From: an uncultured Lachnospiraceae bacterium
GTDB lineage: Bacteria > Bacillota > Clostridia > Lachnospirales > Lachnospiraceae
Length of the DNA stretch: 64,000 bases
Direction of reading: 5' to 3'
Assembly (NCBI GenBank): GCA_910576975.1
Contig: CAJTJY010000006.1
Location: forward strand, 1 to 64,000
The position numbers were made by a program, and so were the translations under genes. A model generated the notes under the pieces. The model worked only from the letters and a program-made list of their open reading frames with translations. It was not told the origin of the DNA and did not search any database. Position 1 is the stretch's first letter, and each line of letters starts with the position of its first letter. Shown here piece by piece: positions 27,560-34,847 of this stretch.

Positions 27560-27562
27560 AAT
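27541..27562. other. Prophage attachment junction (attL or attR)
   Basis: Host coding sequence for N-L-D-S-R is continuous up to CCCACGGGG (minus strand), then turns at about 27556-27560 into prophage DNA. The att core should be within this stretch, which encodes a highly conserved ABC ATPase motif and so gives the integrase a slowly evolving target. The second copy is not in the window, so the core length is unknown. Confidence 0.7.
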
Positions 27563-27583
27563 GTTAAGTTAGTACAACATAGG

Positions 27584-27620
27584 AAAAGCCCCGGAAAACT
27601 GCTGCCGGGGCTTCTTTTAT
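27584..27620. terminator. Bidirectional terminator at the prophage left end
   Basis: AGCCCCGG (27587-27594) pairs with CCGGGGCT (27605-27612), followed by TCTTTT on the plus strand and TTTCC on the minus strand. It closes the last prophage gene just before the junction and would insulate the host ABC genes. Confidence 0.75.
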
Positions 27621-28026
27621 CTGTATTCTAATCTTTGCTTGTTTTCCGAACAATATTTTGTCATATACCGCCAGCAGTCCAGCATATATTCAAAGCCGCC
27701 GTCCTCTATATCTTTTTCTTTCGGTATGTGCATATCTTTTATTGCTTCATAAATTTGTTCACATTCTCCAGCTTCTAAATATCCGCATACATCACTATGT
27801 TTTATTAGAATACTTAGCCCGTTTTCCTGCTGCTCTCTCCCTTTTGCAATTTCCAGCACTTCATTTGCAAATTTTTCTGTCATTGGTTTATCTTCGTATA
27901 TCCACCACTTTACAATTTCACCATATCTTTTATCAAATGTTTCTGCCAGCTTTACCAGAAACATTGAATTTTGAATATATGTGAATTGGTGTGTTTTCAT
28001 TCCCGGTGCTGTCAGCATTACCCCCA
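27617..28026 (-). CDS. Hypothetical prophage accessory protein
   Basis: A 135-residue protein from ATG 28026 (M-G-V-M-L-T-A-P-G) after a GGGTGA site; the frame is open a little further upstream. It is acidic, without membrane segments, with several Cys and Trp residues. It is the last prophage gene before the junction, in a minus-strand run with the next two genes. Genes in this position are often lysogenic-conversion or regulatory morons. Family not recognised. Confidence 0.6.
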
Positions 28027-28031
28027 TTTTT

Positions 28032-28397
28032 TCACCCACTTTCTTTTTCTGCAAGCTGCAATATATTTTCCATGACTTCCCCCATCATATCACGGTATGA
28101 ATGAAGAAAATATGAATAATTTCCGGGAATATTTTGTGTTTCTGTCAGCACTGCTTCTTGTTTTCCCTTGTAAATAAAACTGTATCTGCTGCCGGGTCCA
28201 TCTTCTGTCTGTGTGTAATTCTGGATCAATAGTTGTCCATCTTCTCTTGTTGGCGTATCATTTCCCACGATCGCCATCCATATTGCTTCTATCATTCTAT
28301 TTCTTGCTTTTAGTATATCGCTTTCAAATCTGCCTATATCATGCAAAATTCTTTTCATTTCATGATCAATTTTCTCATTCTTTATTTCTTTTCCCAC
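28032..28397 (-). CDS. Hypothetical helical prophage protein
   Basis: A 121-residue protein starting with GTG 28397, 7 nt behind GGAGG; it overlaps the end of the ribbon-helix-helix gene by 16 nt. Mostly helical and charged, with an aromatic-rich middle (Y-S-Y-F-L-H-S-Y). It is translationally coupled to the RHH gene, so it may be a partner of this regulator. Family not recognised. Confidence 0.6.
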   Translation of the reverse strand: MGKEIKNEKIDHEMKRILHDIGRFESDILKARNRMIEAIWMAIVGNDTPTREDGQLLIQNYTQTEDGPGSRYSFIYKGKQEAVLTETQNIPGNYSYFLHSYRDMMGEVMENILQLAEKESG

Positions 28398-28642
28398 GCC
28401 AGTTCCTCCCCGGTGTCCTGCTGCACTTTCTCTTTGATTGCTGCGCAGACATATTCATTGAATGACTGCCCCTGCTGTTTTGCAATCTCCCGGATGGTTG
28501 CTTTCATTCCCTTTGGTATTGCCAATTCTGCTCGATCATAATTGTTATCACGGTATTTGTTTTTTGCTGCGGTTGCAGCCGGTCCCCGTGGAATAGTTGA
28601 CTTCTTTTCCTGCTGCTCTGCTGTTTTCTTATCTTCCGACAT
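28382..28642 (-). CDS. Ribbon-helix-helix DNA-binding protein
   Basis: An 86-residue protein from ATG 28642 with a strong AAGGAGGATTTG site. The N-terminal 35 residues are basic and flexible. The C-terminal half fits Arc/CopG RHH proteins: a strand R-A-E-L-A-I-P, then helices K-A-T-I-R-E-I-A and S-F-N-E-Y-V-C-A-A-I. Its upstream DNA carries four copies of the 12-bp prophage operator motif, which makes it the leading candidate for the protein that binds this motif at all prophage promoters. A flexible N-terminus plus RHH domain is also the design of ParG/omega-type partition regulators. Assignment of the DNA target is inference. Confidence 0.75.
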   Translation of the reverse strand: MSEDKKTAEQQEKKSTIPRGPAATAAKNKYRDNNYDRAELAIPKGMKATIREIAKQQGQSFNEYVCAAIKEKVQQDTGEELAWEKK

Positions 28643-28663
28643 TTGCAAATCCTCCTTTTTTCT

Positions 28664-28778
28664 GTTTCCGTAAGTATAACACATTTTTCAAACTTACGGA
28701 AGTATAAATTTTCACAAATATACTTCCGTAAGTTTGTGCAATCTGCCTATTGCAATTATACTTCCGTAAGTATATAAT
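28664..28778 (+). promoter_or_regulatory. Promoter with four operator motifs between divergent genes
   Basis: Motif copies (ACTTCCGTAAGT or complement) lie at 28692-28703, 28722-28733 and 28760-28771, with a weaker one (GTTTCCGTAAGT) at 28664-28675. The plus-strand promoter is TTGCAA (28750-28755), 17-nt spacer, TATAAT (28773-28778); the last operator fills its spacer, so bound protein would block RNA polymerase. The first two copies flank the region from which the RHH gene must be transcribed. Confidence 0.8.
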
Positions 28779-28809
28779 AGACTTATCAAATGAAAGAGAG
28801 GAAAACACA

Positions 28810-28992
28810 ATGAAGAAACTCACAAGAAAAGAATTGATCGCCGCTTGTGTTGATAATCAGATAGGGCGTGGCATTGTAAAGCCGGAAAACAGAAATCTTC
28901 AAATCAAATTTAGATTAAAAGGCGGCGCAGGAATAAAAGCAATGAGCCTTTCAGATTGCCAGTCATGGTATAATTCAGTATTTAATTCATAA
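28810..28992 (+). CDS. Small hypothetical protein under operator control
   Basis: A 60-residue basic protein from ATG 28810 with a GAGAGGAAAAC site. It has no recognised domain; K-L-T-R-K-E-L-I-A-A-C at the N-terminus is helical. It is the first gene of a short plus-strand run opposite to all late genes. Its promoter is nearly identical to the one in front of the gene at 29737, so the two are co-regulated. Confidence 0.6.
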   Translation: MKKLTRKELIAACVDNQIGRGIVKPENRNLQIKFRLKGGAGIKAMSLSDCQSWYNSVFNS

Positions 28993-29117
28993 GCACCACC
29001 CGCCCGGCTGCTGGGGCGTATAGTCCAGCAGCAGCGACCGCCAGCGTCTGAATACTTGCGGGGTGAAAATCCAATATTCAATAAAACATCAAATTTCAAA
29101 TTATAGGGGGTAATACT

Positions 29118-29573
29118 ATGATAAATATTAAAACTGTTGAAGTATTAAAGAAAAAGGGATTTCAAATGCCGGATATTATAAAGACAGTCAATGAAGCTGA
29201 AAAGAACGGTAAAGCTGTTCTGGGCGGTTATGTGATCCGCTTCAATGCTGCTGGTGAAATGATTGTGCTTCATCCCAGCTGGTGCGGTATCTACGCCGGT
29301 GACTATGGCGCACATATCATCTTTCAGAAAAATATTTCTTATTCCTGCGGACACTTCGGCTTTATGCCCGCAAAACATAGGGACCTTGAAAAAGTCCTCG
29401 AAAACTGCCAGAAAAACAGTGCAACGGAAGAAATCTTGTGTGAGTGCTGCGCAGACAGCTTTTCCCGCCGCTGCAAACAAGTTGAAAAGCTGGGTTATAA
29501 GGTTATAAAGTCTAATATTTCCGCTTGTGAAAATGACTGGTCAACTTGCTATTTCATCATCAAAGCCGCATAA
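29118..29573 (+). CDS. Hypothetical prophage protein with C-terminal Cys pairs
   Basis: A 151-residue protein from ATG 29118 after GGGGGTAATACT. The middle shows repeated aromatic-Gly patterns (W-C-G-I-Y-A-G-D-Y-G); the second half has L-C-E-C-C-A-D-S-F-S-R-R-C, a possible metal site. It lies in the plus-strand accessory run and is followed by a terminator. Family not recognised. Confidence 0.65.
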   Translation: MINIKTVEVLKKKGFQMPDIIKTVNEAEKNGKAVLGGYVIRFNAAGEMIVLHPSWCGIYAGDYGAHIIFQKNISYSCGHFGFMPAKHRDLEKVLENCQKNSATEEILCECCADSFSRRCKQVEKLGYKVIKSNISACENDWSTCYFIIKAA

Positions 29574-29589
29574 CATCCGCAGCCCTGCC

Positions 29590-29613
29590 GCCCCGGTCTT
29601 CCGGGGCTTTCTT
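29590..29613 (+). terminator. Rho-independent terminator
   Basis: GCCCCGG (29590-29596), loop TCTT, CCGGGGC (29601-29607), then TTTCTT. It ends the transcript of the 151-residue protein gene right before the second operator-controlled promoter. Confidence 0.8.
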
Positions 29614-29617
29614 CTGT

Positions 29618-29705
29618 TCTTACGGAAGTATATAAAATTCACAATTATACTTCCGTAAGTTTGTGCATTTTGCCTATTGCAATTATACTTCCGTAAGTAT
29701 ATAAT
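29618..29705 (+). promoter_or_regulatory. Second copy of the operator-controlled promoter
   Basis: Operators at about 29618-29629, 29649-29660 and 29687-29698. TTGCAA (29677-29682), 17-nt spacer, TATAAT (29700-29705). From 29646 to about 29732 it repeats the DNA of 28719-28805 almost base for base (two differences in the centre), including the leader and ribosome-binding site. It arose by segmental duplication or is conserved by selection. Confidence 0.82.
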
Positions 29706-29736
29706 AGACTTATCAAATGAAAGAGAGGAAAGCCAC

Positions 29737-29979
29737 ATGGAATTAGTAAAAGGAAACATCATCAAACAGATCAAAAAGAACGAAAATTCAGATTTTGCCG
29801 GCACTTGCGCAAATAGCGAATTGACATATAAGGTTGTCCGGGTCAACTCTAAAACATACGGTCTTGTATGTATCGGCGGTTATATGCAGGGGACCCGCTG
29901 CAATCTCTGTAAAAACTTCAAAGAAAGCAGCGTTGATGTGTACGGCACAACTACTGAATGGGTTCTTGTCCAGCAATAA
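29737..29979 (+). CDS. Small hypothetical protein under operator control
   Basis: An 80-residue protein from ATG 29737 behind AGAGAGGAAAGCC. It has alternating strands (L-T-Y-K-V-V-R-V, K-T-Y-G-L-V-C-I-G-G-Y) and a C-N-L-C pair, so it may be a small beta-rich, metal-binding protein. It shares its promoter design with the gene at 28810. A GC hairpin (GGGCGGCGGCA/TGCTGCCGCCC) follows the stop. Family not recognised. Confidence 0.6.
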   Translation: MELVKGNIIKQIKKNENSDFAGTCANSELTYKVVRVNSKTYGLVCIGGYMQGTRCNLCKNFKESSVDVYGTTTEWVLVQQ

Positions 29980-30036
29980 AATCACCGGGCGGCGGCACTG
30001 CTGCCGCCCTTAAAGAAAATCCCCCATAAATCTTTC

Positions 30037-30216
30037 TTGATTACAATACATGATGAAAACGGCTGTCCGTTTCACTGGCTTCATGTAAACGCCAGAAGTA
30101 AAGCAGAAGCGGAACGAAAAGCCCGCAAGATAGGTGAAAATGGTTGTTATAAAAATAGGCTTGACACAATCGCAGCCATTGAAGATGGTATTGAATACAC
30201 TTATAAATCCCTCTAA
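30037..30216 (+). CDS. Small reading, possibly the remnant of a plus-strand gene
   Basis: A convincing coding frame ends at 30216 (I-H-D-E-N-G-C-P-F-H-W-L-H-V-N-A-R-S-K then I-G-E-N-G-C-Y). The only in-frame start after the preceding hairpin is a TTG at 30037, and no ribosome-binding site is visible. Either it starts unusually or its 5' end has been lost. It is followed by a strong terminator. Confidence 0.4.
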   Translation: MITIHDENGCPFHWLHVNARSKAEAERKARKIGENGCYKNRLDTIAAIEDGIEYTYKSL

Positions 30217-30235
30217 TTTGCCCCAGAAACGCCCA

Positions 30236-30273
30236 AAAGCCCGCAAGCGTATATTTTTACACTTGCGGGCTTT
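30236..30273. terminator. Bidirectional terminator between convergent transcripts
   Basis: AAAGCCCGCAAGCG and CACTTGCGGGCTTT pair with one mismatch around a TATATTTTTA loop. It separates the plus-strand accessory genes from the end of the minus-strand late operon (lysis genes). Confidence 0.85.
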
Positions 30274-30315
30274 AACTCTGTTTTTGGTGCTGTCTGCTGC
30301 GTCAGCGTGGCATAA

Positions 30316-30870
30316 TTAGCCGTTATCCTCCGTGATAATCACATCAACACCGCTGGCGGCTTTTTCTGCTTCTTCCGCAGATACGGTCCCCACCTTGTTT
30401 CCGTGTTCGTCATACGCATTTACTGTTCCATCCGGGTTGCTCTGCAATGCGCCGTCCGGCACTTTGTCCGTTGCCACTGCCGCTGTCCCGGTGTTAATAA
30501 TCACCGTAGGTGCTGCCAGTGGTTGCGTGATCGCTTCCACAAGCTGTCCGGGCTGCGCTTCCGCTTCCCCCGCTTTCATTGCTTCATAGGCTGTCTGTGC
30601 GATCGCTTTCAACTGTTCTTCCGTCACATCCAGCCCGGCTTCCTGCGCAATCGCTTTCAGCTGTTCGACAACGGCAGCCATTTTCTTTTCCCCGCTCTCC
30701 GTCTTCAAAAATTCCCTTGCCCAGACAACAAATTTTGCTGCCCACTCTGCAAGGTCCGTCAACTTATCTTTTACGCTTGCCGGAATTTTGGGGAAGATGT
30801 ATTTTCCAGCGCAGAACGCCCCCACCGTCACCAGACAATAAATGATTGAAAAAATAACTTCTTTGTTCAT
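30316..30870 (-). CDS. LLH-family phage holin
   Basis: A 184-residue protein with one N-terminal transmembrane helix (residues 5-27), then a long amphipathic helix with W-A-A-K-F-V-V-W-A-R-E and the Q-L-K-A-I-A-Q-E-A-G-L repeat typical of the LLH holin family, and a Pro/Thr-rich tail. It would form the membrane lesion releasing the endolysin, whose gene lies 21 nt upstream. It is the last gene of the late transcription unit. Confidence 0.82.
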   Translation of the reverse strand: MNKEVIFSIIYCLVTVGAFCAGKYIFPKIPASVKDKLTDLAEWAAKFVVWAREFLKTESGEKKMAAVVEQLKAIAQEAGLDVTEEQLKAIAQTAYEAMKAGEAEAQPGQLVEAITQPLAAPTVIINTGTAAVATDKVPDGALQSNPDGTVNAYDEHGNKVGTVSAEEAEKAASGVDVIITEDNG

Positions 30871-30891
30871 TTTCGTTTCCTCCGTTTTTCT

Positions 30892-32433
30892 TTAATTTGC
30901 AGGCAGCTTCAATGTCTGCCCGGCGTGAATTGTGTTGCTTGTCAAGCCGTTTAAGTTTTTGATTTCATTGTATCTTGTGCCATCCCCCAGCTGTTTTGCG
31001 GCAATCGCCCACAAGCTGTCCCCAGATTTCACGGTATATGTACGGGTCCCGCTTCCGGGTATTCTGATAATCTGCCCCACGCTGATTACATTTGTATTGG
31101 CAATGCCGTTGTAGCTTGCCAGCTTCTGATAGGTTGTGCCATACTTGCTTGCAATCTTTGAAAGAGTATCACCTTTTTTCACCGTGTATGTCTGTTCTCC
31201 TGCCGCTGCGGTGTTTTGCGGTGTCTGCGGTTTTTGCGGTGCGGAAGCTGCCAGACCAGCTTTTTCAAGCGTCTTCTGATAATTTGCGCCGTTATCCAGA
31301 CCGCAGACCGTATGGCTGGAAGCCTTGACATAAATTGCGCCCCGGACACAATATGCCGCATTGTCCAGATATTGTCTTTCAGTAATGATCTTGTACCCTG
31401 CTTTCTGCAATGCTGCTTTCATTGTTGATGTGGTCCAGCCGTTACTTCCGTATGACACACCCGCTGCGCCAGAAGCAACCGCCGCCACATTCTGCAAGCT
31501 GGAACAATCGCAGTTACACTTTCCGACTTTTGCCAGATCATATCCCGCCGCCTTTGCAAGCGTGTTCAGCGTGTTTCTGTCCCCCTGCCCATATCCTATG
31601 TTGTCATTTGCGCAAGCTGCTTCCACTGCCTTTGCGTGTTTTTCCCGTACGGCTGCTTCCGGGTGAATAGCCATAAAATCCCACGGCTTTGAATACCATT
31701 CACGCACACAAACTTCTTTTCCCGTGCTGTCACCTTTTGCGCCGTTGATCGTTCCGTTTTCAGAAATGCTTGCGTGTCCAATTCTTGTTCCCATAGTTTC
31801 TTTACCTCCATTCTGATTTTCTGCGCCGCTGCTGTCGTTGAATAATGCTGCGGCTTTTTTATATACAAGCGTCCTGCGGCTTGCATACTGTCCCATCACT
31901 CTATCTGCCAACGCTGCCGCATGGATTGCAGAAAGCGTCACTTTTGCCGGTCCACCGACTTTCTGTGCTGCTGCGGTCCCCACACGCTTTGAAGCCCCCG
32001 CACCGCCTTGATTTTCCAAATCTGCATAATATACAAGGCTCTGCCGATCCTCAATGCCCATCTTGATCCCGTTTGACACATAAAGCAAAATATCTGCTTC
32101 CGCTTGTGCGTCCTGCGCTTCCCTGCCCTGCTGCGTTCCCAGCAGCTTTGACAGCTTTGTTTTTTCTTCTGCGCTCACTGTTCGTGTCTGCCAGCTGGCA
32201 GCAGTCAAAATTTCATTGCATAATGCAGCCCCCAGAATATCCGCTGCGGCAGTCTTTCCCAGCTTCTGCACAATGATTTTCAGCAAGGACAATGCCCGGT
32301 TTCCGTGCCACTGCACTTTTCCCACGCTCACTGCCCCATTGTCATTTGCATTTACAGAAGAATAACCGCCCTCATTGGCAAAAATAATGGCTGCGGCGGC
32401 TACCGCAACCTCTTTTTTTCCTGCTTCGTTCAA
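30892..32433 (-). CDS. Modular endolysin with two LysM domains
   Basis: The start is TTG 32433, 8 nt after GGAGGTG. The 513-residue protein seems to have three parts. Residues 1-190 contain E-G-G-Y-S-S-V-N-A-N-D and S-V-G-K-V-Q-W-H-G, a lysozyme/transglycosylase-like start. Residues 210-400 resemble the NlpC/P60-type phage amidase fold, with C-N-C-D-C-S-S-L-Q (likely nucleophile Cys) and S-S-H-T-V-C-G-L. Two LysM repeats (about 415-458 and 466-513, both with K-x-G-D-T/S-L) bind peptidoglycan. A short Gly/Asn linker with a Met and downstream G-H-A-S-I at 215 could even permit internal initiation. Two catalytic domains make it a potentially strong lysin. Confidence 0.85.
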   Translation of the reverse strand: MNEAGKKEVAVAAAAIIFANEGGYSSVNANDNGAVSVGKVQWHGNRALSLLKIIVQKLGKTAAADILGAALCNEILTAASWQTRTVSAEEKTKLSKLLGTQQGREAQDAQAEADILLYVSNGIKMGIEDRQSLVYYADLENQGGAGASKRVGTAAAQKVGGPAKVTLSAIHAAALADRVMGQYASRRTLVYKKAAALFNDSSGAENQNGGKETMGTRIGHASISENGTINGAKGDSTGKEVCVREWYSKPWDFMAIHPEAAVREKHAKAVEAACANDNIGYGQGDRNTLNTLAKAAGYDLAKVGKCNCDCSSLQNVAAVASGAAGVSYGSNGWTTSTMKAALQKAGYKIITERQYLDNAAYCVRGAIYVKASSHTVCGLDNGANYQKTLEKAGLAASAPQKPQTPQNTAAAGEQTYTVKKGDTLSKIASKYGTTYQKLASYNGIANTNVISVGQIIRIPGSGTRTYTVKSGDSLWAIAAKQLGDGTRYNEIKNLNGLTSNTIHAGQTLKLPAN

Positions 32434-32446
32434 TTTCTGCCACCTC

Positions 32447-32827
32447 CTATGTCATATTTGAGAAATCAGACAGTGATCCGCACAATTCCGGGTTTCCCGC
32501 CTTAATTTTCAGCAGATTTTCCGCTTTTGCTTTCCAGCAGTAGAAAGCAACTGCGGCAGCTGTTACGCCCCCGGTAAAGGTCAGCAGCGTTCCCAGCTGG
32601 TCTTTGTCTTTGAATACAACCACCCAGACTCCCACGGCAAATGCTATGTAATAGGTCATAAGGATTGAAAAAAGCAGCACTTTTGTTGTGCCGCCTTTTC
32701 TTTCCGGGTGTTCTTTCAGTTCTTCTTTCCGTTTCCTGCGGCGGCTTCTTATGCCCGGCAGATTGTAAATGACAATCAGCGCAGCCGCCAGCATAAATCC
32801 AGCTATAAAAACTAAAACATATTTCAC
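32447..32827 (-). CDS. Membrane protein in the lysis region
   Basis: A 126-residue protein starting at GTG 32827 (GGAGGTGACA upstream; start overlaps the previous stop). Three hydrophobic segments are visible, at residues 3-22, 50-71 and about 80-97, with a highly basic loop R-S-R-R-R-K-R-K-E between the first and second. Size and place between the DGR and endolysin suggest a holin or spanin-like accessory, but no known holin family is clear. Confidence 0.65.
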   Translation of the reverse strand: MKYVLVFIAGFMLAAALIVIYNLPGIRSRRRKRKEELKEHPERKGGTTKVLLFSILMTYYIAFAVGVWVVVFKDKDQLGTLLTFTGGVTAAAVAFYCWKAKAENLLKIKAGNPELCGSLSDFSNMT

Positions 32828-33324
32828 TTTCTGTCACCTCCGTTTCTTCTGGCTTTCACCGCAGCTTCTTTCCGGGCTTTTTCTTCTTCTTCGTCAAGCG
32901 CAAAGTCATTTTCCCGTATGCACTGCTTGTATATCTCCAGAATATATTCGTGCGCAACATCCACTTGCCCGTTTGTCAGCTTGTTTTCCGTGATATACTT
33001 ATCATATCTATCAAGTATTTCGATCACATGGTCAAACTGTTCTTTTGTGTGCCGCCTATGGTTCATGCAGCTGTCGGAAAAGTCCAGAATTTCCGTGCGC
33101 CAGCTGTCAATCTTAAATTCTGTGACTTCCTTTTGCAGTTCGTCAAGCTGTTTCTTAATATCTGCGTTTATGAGATTTCCCAGCCGTTTCAGCACCCAGC
33201 GCACGGGCTGAAACTTTATGCCCGGCGTTAGGTCAATAACAATCCCACACGCTGCCAGAAATGATAAAACCGACTTGACCGCCTCCCAGACGGCGGCTGG
33301 GTCAATCGTCTGTACTGCTCCCAT
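32824..33324 (-). CDS. Hypothetical protein with N-terminal membrane helix, next to the DGR
   Basis: A 166-residue protein starting at 33324, inside the last 23 nt of the reverse transcriptase gene, so translation is coupled to the RT. A hydrophobic segment (about 14-32) precedes a long charged helical region with coiled-coil character and a basic C-terminus. The layout suits a structural lysis-region protein; a role in the DGR is possible because of the overlap but not supported by any domain. Confidence 0.6.
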   Translation of the reverse strand: MGAVQTIDPAAVWEAVKSVLSFLAACGIVIDLTPGIKFQPVRWVLKRLGNLINADIKKQLDELQKEVTEFKIDSWRTEILDFSDSCMNHRRHTKEQFDHVIEILDRYDKYITENKLTNGQVDVAHEYILEIYKQCIRENDFALDEEEEKARKEAAVKARRNGGDRK

Positions 33325-34465
33325 CCTGCTTCACCTCCTTTTTATACATTTCATTCAGACTTTGCCGCAGACCGTAGCTGTTGAAGTGCTGCAAAATGCC
33401 CCTATATGAAGCAATGCTGCGGTCCAGCGTTTCCCGGTCAATTTCCCCGGCATGAAACGCCCCAAACATATACTTCAACCGCTTTTTCATCTTCTTTGCT
33501 GTCTTCTTCCTCAATTTGATATGTGTTGACCATACCCGGAAGCCGACAAACTCAATGCCCATGCTTGTTGGTCTTATGCAAGTTTTGTTGTTTAACTGCA
33601 AATGCAGTTTCTTTTCCAAAAATCCGGCTATATCCTGCTTTATCTTCTCCAGATATTTCTTGTCATGGTGCAGAATAATAATATCATCCATATAACGGAT
33701 GTAATAACGCAAATGCAAGTGGTGCTTGCAGTGCTGGTCAAGTTCGTTCAAATACAAATTCGCAAACATTTGTGAAGTCAAATTGCCGATCGGCAGCCCT
33801 ACTTCTCCCAGCAATTCATCATAGGCAACATTGCCCACATCTGCGCCCAGCGGCAGCCCAAAATGGGTGTCCTCGCAATTTATGATCACTGAAAGAACGT
33901 GCAGCAAATCTTTGTCAGCAATCTTCCTTTGCAATATCCCCATTAAAACTTCATGGTCTACCCGGTAAAAATACTTTGAAATATCCAGTTTCAAATAATA
34001 AAAGCGTTTCGGCTTTCTGTCCGTCTTCCTCAACCAGCTTTGCAGCTTCTTGATTGCCCGGTGCGTTCCCTTGCCTACCCTGCAAGCGTAGCTGTCAGAA
34101 ATAAACTGCTTTTCAAAGTATGGGTTTAATATGCTATAAATAGCGTGTTGCGCCACCCGGTCTTTGAATTGCAATGACATAATCATCCGCTTTTTAGGCT
34201 CATACACATAGAAAATATTGTACCGTCCCACACTGTAAGTCTTCCAGATCAATTCATTCTGCAATTCAATCAAATTTTCTTCCAGCCGGTCCGTGTACTC
34301 CATCACATCTGCTCTGTACCTTTTGCATTTGATAGCTTTCTTGTAGGCATTGAAAAGATTTTCAAAGTCATATATTAACGGGAAAATATTCTTGATGGTC
34401 TGCAATCCCTTTTCCCTCCTATCATTAAAAATGCGCCGTGCAAATCTACTCTGGTTCTCTCCCAT
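33302..34465 (-). CDS. Reverse transcriptase of a diversity-generating retroelement
   Basis: A 387-residue RT. Catalytic Y-M-D-D is at about residues 248-251 (R-Y-M-D-D-I-I-I-L-H). Motif 4 reads P-I-G-N-L-T-S-Q rather than the Q-G-x-x-x-S-P of group II intron and retron enzymes; the S-Q form is a hallmark of DGR RTs. No maturase or endonuclease domain follows. With Avd it should copy the template-repeat RNA with errors at adenines and so mutate the variable repeat in the target gene. TR ends 205 nt upstream. The gene is intact. Confidence 0.96.
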   Translation of the reverse strand: MGENQSRFARRIFNDRREKGLQTIKNIFPLIYDFENLFNAYKKAIKCKRYRADVMEYTDRLEENLIELQNELIWKTYSVGRYNIFYVYEPKKRMIMSLQFKDRVAQHAIYSILNPYFEKQFISDSYACRVGKGTHRAIKKLQSWLRKTDRKPKRFYYLKLDISKYFYRVDHEVLMGILQRKIADKDLLHVLSVIINCEDTHFGLPLGADVGNVAYDELLGEVGLPIGNLTSQMFANLYLNELDQHCKHHLHLRYYIRYMDDIIILHHDKKYLEKIKQDIAGFLEKKLHLQLNNKTCIRPTSMGIEFVGFRVWSTHIKLRKKTAKKMKKRLKYMFGAFHAGEIDRETLDRSIASYRGILQHFNSYGLRQSLNEMYKKEVKQDGSSTDD

Positions 34466-34629
34466 TTCAAACGTAACTTATTTATCCGGCATTGTTGCCA
34501 GCTTTCGACCGCCCCGGAAATCCGCTGCGGCTTACTAACAGTTTTCACGGCAATTCAATCTTTTTCCTGCGGGTCCCTGCTGGTCCCCCTCGGAATGGAA
34601 ATAAACCCCTTAAACCCAAACGCACGGGA

Positions 34630-34649
34630 CACAAGCACTTGTGCTTGTG
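34630..34649. other. Hairpin in the TR-RT spacer
   Basis: CACAAGCA (34630-34637), loop CTTG, TGCTTGTG (34642-34649): a perfect 8-bp stem, 20 nt past the TR end on the coding strand. DGR spacer RNA is known to fold and to prime cDNA synthesis, so this may be part of that structure. Confidence 0.55.
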
Positions 34650-34669
34650 ACTGCTGGCAAAATGTGGTG

Positions 34670-34780
34670 AAGCGGAACGGAAGCCAACATTGTTGTTGAC
34701 GTTGGAACGGGCGTTGTTCAAGTTCAACGCACCCACACCGCCGTTGGAAGTGTTGTTGAAGCTAGACCCCCGGAACGGCA
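34670..34780 (-). repeat. DGR template repeat (TR)
   Basis: A 111-bp copy of the 3' end of the target gene, in the non-coding gap between avd and RT. Its coding strand has 22 adenines, many in runs of AAC codons, the usual design to give maximal safe diversity. Against VR (35396-35506) there are 14 differences: 13 at TR adenines and one T-to-G. It has no own start codon context and is presumably transcribed with the RT. Confidence 0.97.
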
Positions 34781-34815
34781 CGGCAATACCCTACTAATGG
34801 CTTATTCCCATATAT

Positions 34816-34847
34816 AAAAAGCAAGGGCGGCAATGCCCCTGCTTTTT
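34816..34847 (-). terminator. Terminator at the end of avd
   Basis: AAAAAGCA-x-GGGC (34816-34828) pairs with GCCC-x-TGCTTTTT (34835-34847), one internal mismatch, with a T-run in both directions. It overlaps the avd stop and lies 36 bp before the TR, so TR/RT RNA would come from readthrough or from its own promoter. Confidence 0.65.

Noticed and set aside
28664..29698. Repeated ACTTCCGTAAGT units as a possible CRISPR array
   Set aside because: The units are only 12 bp, irregularly spaced, occur on both strands and overlap promoters; no cas gene is present.
33302..34465. Group II intron or retron as the origin of the reverse transcriptase
   Set aside because: No maturase domain, no intron RNA or msr/msd-like inverted repeat; the S-Q motif, Avd and TR/VR pair identify a DGR.
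34545..34781. Minus-strand ORF of 78 codons resembling the end of the DGR target
   Set aside because: It is only the translation of the template repeat plus spacer; it has no ribosome-binding site and its similarity to the target is explained by TR/VR homology.
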